DNA of 64,000 bases from Limnohabitans sp. T6-5 (GTDB lineage: Bacteria; Pseudomonadota; Gammaproteobacteria; Burkholderiales; Burkholderiaceae_C). A model generated the notes under the pieces. The model saw nothing but the letters and a program-made list of their open reading frames with translations. It was not told the DNA's origin and did no database searches. How positions within the stretch are numbered: position 1 is the first letter of the stretch; every line of letters starts with the position of its first letter. The DNA lies in contig NZ_NERV01000002.1 of NCBI RefSeq assembly GCF_003063315.1, forward strand, positions 558,001-622,000. The letters run 5' to 3'. The position numbers and the translations under genes are program-made. Shown piece after piece: positions 7,567 to 16,309 of the stretch.

Positions 7567-8763
7567 ATGGCAGACCTCAGCACCACCGGCACATCCGGCA
7601 AAGTCGTCATCAAGAACATTGGCTTGCTGCTCTCGGGCGATCTTGATCAGCCCATCTTGCAGGCAGACACCATCGTCGTGCATGACGGCCTCATCACTGC
7701 CGTAAGCCGCGAGAAGGATTGCGATCTGGAAGGCGCCCAAACCGTGATCGACGCCAGGCAAACTTGTGTCTGCCCAGGCTTGATCGACAGCCATGTGCAT
7801 CCAGTGTTTGGCGATTGGACACCGCGCCAAAACCAGATCGGCTGGATCGACTCGACCATGAACGGCGGCGTGACCACTATGGTCTCGGCCGGTGAAGTGC
7901 ATTTGCCCGGCCGCCCCAAAGACATCGTGGGCCTCAAAGCACTGGCCATCACGGCACAACGCGCTTTTGACAATTTCCGCCCTGGGGGCGTGAAGGTGAT
8001 CGCGGGTGCGCCCATCATCGAAAAAGGCATGACCGAGCAAGACTTCAAGGACCTGGCCGACGCAGGCGTCACGTTGCTGGGCGAAGTCGGCCTGGGTTCC
8101 GTCAAGGCCGGGTACGAGGCCCAGCAAATGGTGGCCTGGGCCCGCAAGCACGGCATCCAAAGCACGATCCACACGGGCGGCCCCTCGATTCCGGGCTCGG
8201 GCATGATCGACAAGGACGTGGTGCTTGAAGCCGATGCCGACGTCATTGGCCACATCAACGGCGGGCACACCTCGCTGCCCGAAGCCCATGTTTGTGAGTT
8301 GTGCGAAAAATCCTCACGCGCCATCGAGATCGTGCACAACGGCAACGAGCGGGTGGCCATTGCGGCGGCACGGGCGGCACTTGAACTCAAGTGCCCGCAC
8401 CGCATCATTTTGGGCACCGATGGCCCAGCGGGCTCGGGCGTGCAACCGCTGGGCATGTTGCGCATGGTGTCGCTGCTGTCGAGTCTGGCCAACATCCCGG
8501 CCGAGTTGGTGTTTTGTTTTGCTACGGGCAACACGGCGCGAATCCGCAACCTCAATTGCGGACTGATCGAAGTCGGTCGGGCAGCCGATTTTGTTTTCAT
8601 GGACCGAGCTCAGCACACCGCAGGCAAAACTCTGCTGGAGAGCGTTCAGCTGGGCGACATTCCCGGCATTGGCATGGTCATGATCGACGGCATGGTGCGT
8701 TGTGGCCGCAGCCGCAACACGCCCCCCGCCACAGAAATCCCGGTGGTCGTCAGCGGTCACTGA
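7567..8763 (+). CDS. ena: Enamidase-like amidohydrolase
   Basis: A 398-aa metal-dependent amidohydrolase closely resembling E. barkeri enamidase, which hydrolyses 1,4,5,6-tetrahydro-6-oxonicotinate to 2-formylglutarate and ammonia. Shared blocks as I recall them are VIKNIGLLLSGDLDQPILQADTI-like N-terminal residues, MNGGVTTMVSAGE, HLPGRPKD, LGEVGLG, HTGGPSIPGSG and SRNTPPA near the C-terminus. Metal-ligand candidates are DSHVHP (near residue 75), a His in STIHTGG, a His in VIGHING and the LGTDGPAGSG Asp. An AAGG-type SD (AATAAGGAGACC) precedes the ATG. The 3' end overlaps convergent cobQ by 7 bp. Confidence 0.8.
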   Translation: MADLSTTGTSGKVVIKNIGLLLSGDLDQPILQADTIVVHDGLITAVSREKDCDLEGAQTVIDARQTCVCPGLIDSHVHPVFGDWTPRQNQIGWIDSTMNGGVTTMVSAGEVHLPGRPKDIVGLKALAITAQRAFDNFRPGGVKVIAGAPIIEKGMTEQDFKDLADAGVTLLGEVGLGSVKAGYEAQQMVAWARKHGIQSTIHTGGPSIPGSGMIDKDVVLEADADVIGHINGGHTSLPEAHVCELCEKSSRAIEIVHNGNERVAIAAARAALELKCPHRIILGTDGPAGSGVQPLGMLRMVSLLSSLANIPAELVFCFATGNTARIRNLNCGLIEVGRAADFVFMDRAQHTAGKTLLESVQLGDIPGIGMVMIDGMVRCGRSRNTPPATEIPVVVSGH

Positions 8764-10238
8764 GCGGGGGCTGGCTCCATCAGTTTGCGCAAGATGTCCG
8801 CATCGACATGTTGCGCGATGTAATCAGCCAGGCCTTCAAACACCGTCTCCAGCGTGGGGGCCTGCGCACCAAACAAGGCTTGCAGGACGGCAGGACACTC
8901 AAAAAGACCGTGCAGGTATGTGCCCAGCACTTGCCCATCGCCACTTTGCCAGGCCAGACCGGGCATGACTTCGTGCACAACGACGCCATCCGCCAGCATG
9001 GCGCTGTGTCCCTGGGTCTGGCCGTGGTGAATTTCGTAGCCTGACACCTCGACAGTACTCAGGGCAGACCATGCGCCCTGCACTTGAGCGAAACGGGCCT
9101 GGGTTTTTGTCACGGTTTTGTCCTGCGCGAAGTGCGTAACCAGTGGCAACAAGCCCAAACCCGGTGCATTGCCGTCGATGCCCTGTGTGTCGATGAGCGC
9201 TTCGCCCAACATTTGCAGCCCGCCGCAAATGCCCAACACCGCACCACCGTGTCTTGCGTGATGGGCGATGGCCTCATCAAGTCCTTGCTGGCGCAGCCAA
9301 GCCAGGTCGCTGCTGGTGTGTTTGCTGCCGGGCAAGATCACCCAATCGCTCGCCAGCAAGCCCGCCAGATCGGCTGGACTGCGCGCCCAGAGCAGACGCA
9401 GGCCGGGCACGTTTTTGAGTGGCTGAAATTCATCCAGGTTGCTGATGCGCGGGTAGGCGATCACGGCCACGGTTTGGGTCACCACCCCAGTGGCGCGACT
9501 GCGGTCATCGAAGACGCCATCTTCTTCAGGCAGACCGTGTTGCCACCACATGGGCAGCACCGCCACAGTAGGCACACCGGTGAGTTGTTGCAGCATCTCG
9601 GGCGCGGGCGCCAACAAACTGGCATCGCCTCGGAACTTGTTCAGCACAAAACCTTTGATGCGCTGCTGGTCCTCAGGTGGCAAAAGCGCCCAGGTGCCGT
9701 ACAAGTGGGCAAAGGCCCCGCCCTTGTCGATATCGGTCACGAGCAGGCATTGCGCGTTGGCGTGACGGGCCACGCGAAGGTTGACGATGTCACTGTCCAT
9801 CAGGTTAATCTCGGCCGGTGAGCCCGCGCCTTCGATCACGACCACATCATTTTCGGCGATCAGTTCATCCAGTGCTGCGGCAATGGTTGGCCAGACTTTT
9901 TCACTGCGACCACGCCAGGGGGTATGGCTCAGCACTTCATTGACCTCGCCCAGCAGCACGACCTGGCTGCGGGTGTCGGCCTCGGGTTTGAGCAGCAGCG
10001 GGTTCATGCGCACATCGGGCTCGGCTTTGGCGGCCAGTGCCTGAAAGTATTGCGCGCTGCCGATTTCACCCATTCCCTTAGCACGGGCCACCACGCGGGC
10101 GTTGTTGCTCATGTTTTGCGCTTTGAAGGGGGCCACTTTGAGCCCCTGGCGGGCGTAATGGCGGCACAGCGCCGTGGTCAGCCAGCTTTTGCCAGCACCG
10201 CTGGACGTGCCCAGCACCATGATGCAACGTGCGCTCAT
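8757..10238 (-). CDS. cobQ: Cobyric acid synthase CobQ
   Basis: A 493-aa glutamine-dependent amidase that amidates adenosylcobyrinic acid a,c-diamide at four side chains in B12 synthesis or salvage. The N-terminal BioD-like ATPase domain has GTSSGAGKSWL (residues 10-20) and KAQNMSNNARVV. The C-terminal GATase domain has the nucleophile in GICGGLQMLGE (near 333), plus YEIHHGQTQGH and the catalytic GTYLHGLFE. The length is normal for the family. It is the last gene of the riboswitch-controlled unit, 9 bp after cobO. No other corrin-ring genes are present here, so adenosylation/amidation of imported corrinoids is the likely use. Confidence 0.96.
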   Translation of the reverse strand: MSARCIMVLGTSSGAGKSWLTTALCRHYARQGLKVAPFKAQNMSNNARVVARAKGMGEIGSAQYFQALAAKAEPDVRMNPLLLKPEADTRSQVVLLGEVNEVLSHTPWRGRSEKVWPTIAAALDELIAENDVVVIEGAGSPAEINLMDSDIVNLRVARHANAQCLLVTDIDKGGAFAHLYGTWALLPPEDQQRIKGFVLNKFRGDASLLAPAPEMLQQLTGVPTVAVLPMWWQHGLPEEDGVFDDRSRATGVVTQTVAVIAYPRISNLDEFQPLKNVPGLRLLWARSPADLAGLLASDWVILPGSKHTSSDLAWLRQQGLDEAIAHHARHGGAVLGICGGLQMLGEALIDTQGIDGNAPGLGLLPLVTHFAQDKTVTKTQARFAQVQGAWSALSTVEVSGYEIHHGQTQGHSAMLADGVVVHEVMPGLAWQSGDGQVLGTYLHGLFECPAVLQALFGAQAPTLETVFEGLADYIAQHVDADILRKLMEPAPAQ

Positions 10239-10247
10239 TGCGGTCCT

Positions 10248-10817
10248 TCAGTCTTCAATCCCGCGCTGGGCGGGGATGCCTTGTTCATAGGCGTGTTTGA
10301 TTTTGACCATTTCGGTCACCGTGTCGGCCACATCAATCAGCTCTTGTGGGCAACGCCTGCCCGTCACGCACACATGCACATGACTGGGCCGTCCACGCAA
10401 GGTGACAATGACCTCTTGCAGCGGCACCCAACCATAGCGTAGCGGATAGGTCAGCTCGTCCAGCACGACCAGAAACAGTTCACCCCCCAGAATGGCGGCT
10501 TTAGCTTTTTGCCACCCCTCGCGGGCCAGTTGCGCGGAGTGTTCCAGATCTCGGCTTTTCCAGCTGAAGCCGTCACCCAAGCCCTCGATGGGCAGGCCGA
10601 TTTGCTCAAACAGGCGGTGCTCGCCAAACCGTGCAGAGGGCACTTTCATGAATTGAAAAATCTTGACGGCCTTGCCGCGTCCGTGCGCGCGGATTGCCAG
10701 CCCAAAGGCTGCAGTGCTTTTGCCTTTGCCGTCACCGGTGTGGATGATGACAAGTCCCCGGCGCCCGGCCACTTCGACGGGTTTTCGACGTTCGGTGGGC
10801 ACGGGTTCGATTTGCAT
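10248..10817 (-). CDS. cobO: Cob(I)yrinic acid a,c-diamide adenosyltransferase (CobO/CobA type)
   Basis: A 189-aa ATP:corrinoid adenosyltransferase that adds the 5'-deoxyadenosyl group to cob(I)alamin. The Walker A motif is GDGKGKSTAAFG near residue 27. FQFMKV, DELTYPLRYGWV and the VTGRRCPQELIDVAD block near the C-terminus are diagnostic. The frame is open further upstream, but the ATG at 10817 gives the family N-terminus (MQIEPVPTERRKP) and lies 17 bp after the ATPase stop. The longer frame would run into btuD. It is followed by cobQ, so imported B12 is adenosylated and amidated in one transcript. Confidence 0.95.
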   Translation of the reverse strand: MQIEPVPTERRKPVEVAGRRGLVIIHTGDGKGKSTAAFGLAIRAHGRGKAVKIFQFMKVPSARFGEHRLFEQIGLPIEGLGDGFSWKSRDLEHSAQLAREGWQKAKAAILGGELFLVVLDELTYPLRYGWVPLQEVIVTLRGRPSHVHVCVTGRRCPQELIDVADTVTEMVKIKHAYEQGIPAQRGIED

Positions 10818-10833
10818 GGCGTCCAAACAGCTG

Positions 10834-11598
10834 TCAAAGACGCGGCAGCACGACCCATTGTCCATCCAGCGCACAAATGCGAATGCGGTGATCAAACACA
10901 CATTCGATGGCCGCGTGGGTGTCGGTGTCGCTGCAAGCACCATGGTGCACAACGTGCCCTTCGTCCATGACGACCACCTCATCGGCATGCAAGGCCATGC
11001 CGATTTCATGCAGCACGCTGACCACCGTGGTGCCCTGCGCGATCAGGCAGTGCACCTGCTCCAGCCAGTCCACCTGGTGCGGTGGGTCGAGGTTGGCCAA
11101 GGGCTCGTCCATCAGCATGAGCGGCGCATTGCCCGCCATGGCTCGAGCCAACAGCACGCGCTGGCGCTCGCCGCCCGAGAGTTCTCCCAGCGTGCGTTCG
11201 CGCCAATCCCAGGCTTGGGTGGCTTTCAAGGCGGCTTCGACCATTTGACGGTCCTGTTCGGTTGCGGCCCCCAGCCAGCCCTGATGCGGCAGCCGGCCCA
11301 GCATGGCCACGTCCCAAACGCGCAGGTCGAGCGTGGTCGCTTCGCCCTGCCCCAGCCAGGAAAGCTGCAAACCACGATCACGGCGAGAGATGGTTTCGAG
11401 CGCTTGGCCCTGCCAAAGCACCTGCCCGCTGTGCTGCAACAAACCGGCCAGCGCCCTGAGCAAGGTAGATTTGCCCGCGCCGTTGGGGCCGACCACGCAA
11501 GTCCATCGACCCGTGGCGATCTGCAGGTCAAGGCCGTTCAGCACGCGGCGGCCGCCCAGGTCCACCAGCAGTTGCAGGGTTTCCAGGGCGAAGCTCAT
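10834..11598 (-). CDS. btuD: Cobalamin/iron-siderophore type ABC transporter ATPase
   Basis: A 254-aa ATPase of a FecCD/BtuCD-type importer. Walker A GPNGAGKST is near residue 38, the signature LSGGERQRVLLARA near 136, Walker B LMLMDEPLANLD near 157, and an H-loop VLHE near 191. The start at 11598 overlaps the permease stop by 4 bp (ATGA). An upstream open extension in the same frame is shadow reading of the permease gene. The riboswitch and neighbouring CobO/CobQ identify the substrate as corrinoid rather than iron chelate. Confidence 0.94.
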   Translation of the reverse strand: MSFALETLQLLVDLGGRRVLNGLDLQIATGRWTCVVGPNGAGKSTLLRALAGLLQHSGQVLWQGQALETISRRDRGLQLSWLGQGEATTLDLRVWDVAMLGRLPHQGWLGAATEQDRQMVEAALKATQAWDWRERTLGELSGGERQRVLLARAMAGNAPLMLMDEPLANLDPPHQVDWLEQVHCLIAQGTTVVSVLHEIGMALHADEVVVMDEGHVVHHGACSDTDTHAAIECVFDHRIRICALDGQWVVLPRL

Positions 11599-12605
11599 GG
11601 CGCGGCTCCTGCACCGTGGTGCGTGTCCCGGTACACGCGCCACAACAGATAGCCCCCACCCAGCACCGCCGTGAGCACGCCCACCGGCAACTCTTGCGGG
11701 GCAAACAGCACACGGGCCAGCACATCGGCCAATGACAACAAAGCGCCGCCCATGAGTGCGGCCAGCAGCAAGCGCCACGCATGGGTGCATCGCACCAGCG
11801 AACGCACCAGGTGCGGCGCAGCCAAGCCCACAAACGCCACCAGCCCGATGTGTGCCACGGCGGCACCCGTGGCCAGAGAAATCACGCCCACCAGCACCAG
11901 GCGGGCTGAACGCAGCGGCACGCCCAGAGTTTGCGCGGTGGACTCGCCCAAGGTCAAAGCATCCAGCACGCGGGCAAAGGTCCAGGCCAGGGCCAGGCAA
12001 AGGATCAAAACCATGGCCAGGGTGGAACAAGCCGCCCAGCTGACAAAAGAGGTGGAGCCGAGCATGAAGCCCTGCATGGCTTGCAGCACCTGCGGCTGTA
12101 GCAAAGACAACATTGAAGTGATGGCGCCGAGCACGACGCCCACCACCACACCGGCCAGCAGCAAGCGCAGGGTCTGCTGCACGCCACGCGCCAAGAGCAA
12201 CGTCAGGATGACGGCCAGCACGGCCCCCACAAAAGCCGCGCCCGTGAGCCCCAAGCCCATCCACCAAGTCATGACCCAGGCGCTGCCGCCGAACAGGCTC
12301 AAATAAGTGCCAACGCCCAACGACGCGCCCGAGGCGCTGCCCAGCAAATACGGATCGGCCAGCGGGTTGCGAAACAGCCCCTGCGCCACGGCACCGGCCA
12401 AGCCCAGCAAGCCACCGCCCAGCCAAGCGCCCAGGCTGCGTGGCAGGCGGATGTCCCACACAATCTGGCGCGACACCTCATCGGCCTGAGCAGGCCACCA
12501 GGCTTGCCAGCCCTGGCTGCCCGCAACGGTGCCCAGCAGGACCGACGTCGCACCGACAAAGAGCAACAAACCAACCCAGCGGTGCGCACGGGCCTGATCG
12601 CTCAT
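11595..12605 (-). CDS. btuC: Cobalamin ABC transporter permease (FecCD/BtuC family)
   Basis: A 336-aa polytopic inner-membrane protein of the FecCD family with about ten hydrophobic segments. Family blocks include RLPRSLGAWLGGGLLGLAGA (near residues 53-72), NPLADPYLLGSASGASLG and HIGLVAFVGLAAPHLVRSLV near 250. The ATG at 12605 overlaps the stop of the binding-protein gene (ATGA), and its own stop overlaps btuD's start. This chain of couplings shows one translated unit for the importer. Confidence 0.94.
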   Translation of the reverse strand: MSDQARAHRWVGLLLFVGATSVLLGTVAGSQGWQAWWPAQADEVSRQIVWDIRLPRSLGAWLGGGLLGLAGAVAQGLFRNPLADPYLLGSASGASLGVGTYLSLFGGSAWVMTWWMGLGLTGAAFVGAVLAVILTLLLARGVQQTLRLLLAGVVVGVVLGAITSMLSLLQPQVLQAMQGFMLGSTSFVSWAACSTLAMVLILCLALAWTFARVLDALTLGESTAQTLGVPLRSARLVLVGVISLATGAAVAHIGLVAFVGLAAPHLVRSLVRCTHAWRLLLAALMGGALLSLADVLARVLFAPQELPVGVLTAVLGGGYLLWRVYRDTHHGAGAAP

Positions 12606-13555
12606 CGCCCTGCCCCTGCGGCTTTGTTCAGGCAATCGGCCATGAGTCTGGCACCTTCGGCCATGCGCGGACCGGCACGCACCAGCATGTCGGATTCGGC
12701 TTGTTTGAACACGCAAATGCGTTGCGCCTGCATGGCACGCAAAGCGGACCAACCCGGGCGCTGCGCCATGCTGATGCGGCTGCTGTCTCCAGCCATGATC
12801 ACGTCAGGCTGGGCACGTACCACAAACTCGGGATTGACCTGCGGAAACGGCCCCATCGAGGCCGGCAGAATGTTGCCCACCCCCATGCGCGTGAGCGTTT
12901 CGCCGATGAAGGACGCTTCGCTGGCGCCATATGGGGCGGCGTTGACTTCAAAATACACCCGCTGTTGGCGCGCCTGCGGACTGAGCGATTGGGAGGCGGC
13001 TTGCACGCCCGCCTCGATCCCGCGCCAAACGCGTTCGCTTTCGGCGGGGGACACCCACAAGGCATCGCCCACGGTGCGCAGCACACGCTGTGCGTCGGCA
13101 TGGGTTCGCGGCTCCAGGCGCAACACCGTCAGGCCTAGGGCTTGTAAACGGTCTGCACCACGGGTCGAGCCCGCCGCCAACACCATGTCGGGCTTGAGCG
13201 CGACGATGCTTTCAATGTTCGGATCAAGGCCGCCGCCCACGCGGGGCACCTGCGCAATGGATGCGGGCCAGTTGGAATAACGGTCCACCCCGACCAACCG
13301 GTGGCAGGCGCCCAACGCACACACGGTTTCAGTCAGTGAAGGCAGCAAGCTCACGATGCGCTGCGGCGGTTTGCTGATCTCGATTTTTTGCTGGCGGTCG
13401 TCTTGCACGGTCAACGCCACGGCCCACGCACTCGCCAGCAACAAGGGCATGAACAAGAGCAGCGTTTTCAAGCCAAACGCGTGCAGACTCGCGCGTTCAC
13501 TTCGGGCTTGACGCAGGGCCAGCTTCATCTCAGGTGTGCAGCAAAAATCACGCAT
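12602..13555 (-). CDS. btuF: Cobalamin-type periplasmic binding protein (BtuF-like, secreted)
   Basis: A 317-aa periplasmic binding protein for the BtuCD-like importer. A hydrophobic stretch, TLLLFMPLLLASAWAVALT, follows a basic N-region, giving a signal peptide of about 55 residues from this start. The fold motif RIVSLLPSLTETVCALGA is near residue 75, followed by YSNWP, GGGLDPNIE and KPDMVLAA, typical of Peripla_BP_2. The start was chosen at 13555 because GGGAGG lies about 8 nt upstream. An internal ATG at 13528 gives a more ordinary signal peptide and is possible. It overlaps the upstream gene's end by 8 bp. Confidence 0.88.
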   Translation of the reverse strand: MRDFCCTPEMKLALRQARSERASLHAFGLKTLLLFMPLLLASAWAVALTVQDDRQQKIEISKPPQRIVSLLPSLTETVCALGACHRLVGVDRYSNWPASIAQVPRVGGGLDPNIESIVALKPDMVLAAGSTRGADRLQALGLTVLRLEPRTHADAQRVLRTVGDALWVSPAESERVWRGIEAGVQAASQSLSPQARQQRVYFEVNAAPYGASEASFIGETLTRMGVGNILPASMGPFPQVNPEFVVRAQPDVIMAGDSSRISMAQRPGWSALRAMQAQRICVFKQAESDMLVRAGPRMAEGARLMADCLNKAAGAGR

Positions 13556-14360
13556 ATTCGGCCTCCCATTGGCTGATGATGCGGTGCAACTGCGCCACGC
13601 CATCGGTCAACGCCGCTGGGCCCGGTTGCAGGATGTCGGCCGACTTGATCTCAAACAACTGCCCGTTGCGCACTGCTGGCACGTCTTGCCAGCCAGGACG
13701 GGCCGCCACTTTTTCAGGTCGGAATTTTTTGCCGCACCACGAGCCAATGATGATGTCCGGCGCACGGTCAATGATGGTCTGCGCGTCGGCAATGATGCGG
13801 TCCTTGCCCAGCGATTGCACGGCCAGCTCAGGAAAAATATCGTCTCCACCGGCGATGCCGATGAGTTCAGACACCCAGCGGATGCCGCTGATGTGCGGCT
13901 CGTCCCATTCTTCAAAAAACACTTTGGGGCGTCGCTTGAAGCTCGCCGCCTTGTGCGCGATGGCCTCCAACTCAGCGCGCATGGCAGACAGCTTGACCAG
14001 TCCCTGATCGGACTCGCCCACCATGGCTGCGACCTGATACAGCATCGAGAAAATCTCGTCGACGCTGCGCTGATTGAAGATGGTGACCTGCACACCGGCC
14101 TTGATGAGCAAAGACGCAATGTCGGCCTGCAGGTCAGAAAATCCAAAAACACAATCGGGCTTGAGCGCCAGGATCTTGTCGATCTTGGCGCTCAAAAAAG
14201 CACTGACCTTGGGCTTTTCCTCCCGGGCCCGGCGCGGACGCACCGTGTAGCCCGAGATGCCCACAATGCGCTGCTCTTGCCCCAGCAGGTACAACCACTC
14301 GGTGGCCTCTTCGGTCAGGCACACGATGCGTTGGGGGGCAAGGGCAGCAGGGGTCATCAC
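13548..14360 (-). CDS. Second BtuF-like corrinoid-binding protein without signal peptide
   Basis: A 270-aa Peripla_BP_2 domain protein. RIVCLTEEATEWLYLLGQ is at residues 11-28, then GISGYTVRPRRAR, KPDCVFGFSDLQ and IIIGSWCGKKFRPE near 210. The N-terminus (MMTPAALAPQ) runs directly into the fold, so no export signal is visible. It overlaps the btuB stop by 4 bp and the next gene by 8 bp, so it is firmly inside the B12 operon. It may act as a cytoplasmic corrinoid-binding protein, or the export signal may have been lost. Similar signal-less copies are often labelled 'cobalamin-binding protein'. Confidence 0.85.
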   Translation of the reverse strand: MMTPAALAPQRIVCLTEEATEWLYLLGQEQRIVGISGYTVRPRRAREEKPKVSAFLSAKIDKILALKPDCVFGFSDLQADIASLLIKAGVQVTIFNQRSVDEIFSMLYQVAAMVGESDQGLVKLSAMRAELEAIAHKAASFKRRPKVFFEEWDEPHISGIRWVSELIGIAGGDDIFPELAVQSLGKDRIIADAQTIIDRAPDIIIGSWCGKKFRPEKVAARPGWQDVPAVRNGQLFEIKSADILQPGPAALTDGVAQLHRIISQWEAEYA

Positions 14361-16228
14361 TTGGGACTGTATTGCAAGGTGGCAAACAAGCCGCGGCCTG
14401 GGGTGTTGTAACCATAGGCCAGCTGGTACTGCTTGTCGAAAGCGTTTTCCAGACGCAAGCGAGCCGTCCAGTTCTCGTCAATCTTGCGGCTGGCGTAGAA
14501 AGACCACAGGGTGTAACCGACCAAAGTGTGTGAACCATCCGGACGCTCACCAGAAGCATACAGTCTGGCACCCGCGTCATAAAGGCCAAAGGTGCGAGAG
14601 ATATCGAGGGAACCATAATTCTTGGCCCTGCGGTCCATCGGCTTTTGGCTCACTTCATTGAAGGGATCCTGAGTTACCGCAGAAGCCTTGATGGTGTAAG
14701 CACGCCACTGTGAGCGCAAGGTGGCCTCAAAACCCCGGTTGCTCACACGGCCCACCGACTCGTAGGTGTAATCCGAACCCTGCAGCGGTTTGTAAACAAT
14801 GGCATCAGAGGTGCGGGTGTCAAAGTAAACGACACGGGCCAGCAAGCTGTCGACCGCATAGCTTGTGCCGATTTCTGAACTTTGGTGTGTTTCAGGTTTG
14901 AGTTGTGGGTTCTTGGAGACCTCCGATGCGGTCGGAGCCCTGAAACCGTTGGACACCGTTCCCGTCACAGACCATGCGGGCGTGATGGCATAACCCAAGC
15001 CCAGTAGGCCAGTATCTGCACCAGATCGATTGCTGCCTGTTGGCGAACCCGGCTCATGGTTATCAACCTTCACATCATCATGGCGCACATTAACCTGAGC
15101 CGTGAATGCGCCCAACTTTTGAGTCACCCCAGCAAAAATCCCGGTGGCATTGCGCTGCATTTCGTAAGCATTTCCACGATCGACTTTAAAGTTATCGCTC
15201 GAGACATCGGCACCAAAACTCACAGCAGTATCGGTGCCTGCTTGCCATGTATTGAACCAACGCACAAGATTTTGTCGACCTTCAAACAGTCCATAAGAAC
15301 TCAAACGCTGGCCGTTTTCGATGTCTTCATAGGTCAGAGATGAAGTAGAAATATCCACTTGACTGATCCAGTCGGAAGAGAAAGCTTGACGCCAGAACAT
15401 CCCGAGGGTGTTGTTGCGTTTTTTGAACTGTTGGGTATCCAGCGGCGAAGTGGCCCATGTATTGTCTGTGTCTGCCGTTGATCGGCCACCTTGCAAGCGG
15501 ATACCCAACGTGGCATCGGGGCTCAGCATCTTTACAACACGCGCAGACATGAACTCACCACTGTGGCCATCTCGGTCTGGGTTCGCCGCAGGCTGTTGTT
15601 GGGTGTTGATCGCCGAAAAACCATCGGTATTCTTGATGCCCGCCTGCACATTGAAGCGGTAATCTTCCAACTTGCCACCGTACCCGACTGAAGCATCGAG
15701 GCTGTTGCGTGAACCATAAGACATGGAGCCATACGCCGCAGGGGTCCCTTTGCCATTGCGGGTGGTGATGCTGATCACGCCGCCGATGGCCGCATCGCCA
15801 TACAAAGCGCTGGCATTGCCACGCAACAACTCAATGCGTTCAATTTGGGACAAAGGCACATCCAGCACCTGCAGTGACCCCAGCGAATCCACTTGTGAGC
15901 GAACGCCATCGATCAGCACAACAGCATTGATGCTGTTTTGACCCCTCAAGAAGAAAGACGTTGTGGTCCCGGGGCCACCATTGCGACCAAATTCAAAACC
16001 AGCTTCGCCTTGCAACAAATCAGCGAGTGTCGGAGATTGGGATTTTTCGATTTCCTGACGCGTGATCACAGAAACGGAAGTCAGTGCCTGCGAAAGCGGT
16101 TGCTCGATGCGCGCACCCGTGATGACCACCGGATTGATTTCAATGGTTTGTGCCTGTAGGGACGCGCCCAAAGACAAAACGTAAAGAGCAGGCACCACAG
16201 AGCGTGCACAAATAGAACGATTTTTCAT
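14357..16228 (-). CDS. btuB: TonB-dependent vitamin B12 outer-membrane receptor BtuB
   Basis: A 623-aa outer-membrane transporter. A signal peptide ends at SLQAQ (about residue 27), followed by a TonB box-like region (NPVVITGARIEQPL). The plug domain has LADLLQGEAGFEFGRNGG and SFFLRGQNSINAVVLIDGVR, then IERIELLRGNASALYGDAAIGGVISI, then the beta-barrel to the C-terminus. The last residues are LQYSPK, not the usual terminal Phe. It is the first gene after the cobalamin riboswitch, which sets the ligand assignment. Codon usage in the barrel is slightly AT-richer than in downstream genes. Confidence 0.94.
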   Translation of the reverse strand: MKNRSICARSVVPALYVLSLGASLQAQTIEINPVVITGARIEQPLSQALTSVSVITRQEIEKSQSPTLADLLQGEAGFEFGRNGGPGTTTSFFLRGQNSINAVVLIDGVRSQVDSLGSLQVLDVPLSQIERIELLRGNASALYGDAAIGGVISITTRNGKGTPAAYGSMSYGSRNSLDASVGYGGKLEDYRFNVQAGIKNTDGFSAINTQQQPAANPDRDGHSGEFMSARVVKMLSPDATLGIRLQGGRSTADTDNTWATSPLDTQQFKKRNNTLGMFWRQAFSSDWISQVDISTSSLTYEDIENGQRLSSYGLFEGRQNLVRWFNTWQAGTDTAVSFGADVSSDNFKVDRGNAYEMQRNATGIFAGVTQKLGAFTAQVNVRHDDVKVDNHEPGSPTGSNRSGADTGLLGLGYAITPAWSVTGTVSNGFRAPTASEVSKNPQLKPETHQSSEIGTSYAVDSLLARVVYFDTRTSDAIVYKPLQGSDYTYESVGRVSNRGFEATLRSQWRAYTIKASAVTQDPFNEVSQKPMDRRAKNYGSLDISRTFGLYDAGARLYASGERPDGSHTLVGYTLWSFYASRKIDENWTARLRLENAFDKQYQLAYGYNTPGRGLFATLQYSPK

Positions 16229-16287
16229 GAAAAACTAACAAGTCAAAGCGCCCTCACCGCCTTCCCCGACAGTGCATGGGCTTCACA

Positions 16288-16305
16288 ACCTGTCTTGCGA
16301 CAGGT
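16288..16305 (-). promoter_or_regulatory. Hairpin between riboswitch core and btuB start (candidate expression platform)
   Basis: A perfect 7-bp stem, ACCTGTC/GACAGGT with a four-base loop, lies between the B12 box and the btuB start codon. There is no U-tract after it, so transcription termination is unlikely. Occlusion of the ribosome-binding region is the more natural reading. The hairpin is seen; its regulatory role is inferred. Confidence 0.5.
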
Positions 16306-16309
16306 CACC

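Noticed and set aside
6304..8289. A 661-aa minus-strand frame across reductase, TetR and enamidase genes
   Set aside because: The antisense His/Val-rich reading is typical of high-GC shadow frames, and three well-supported genes lie on the plus strand.
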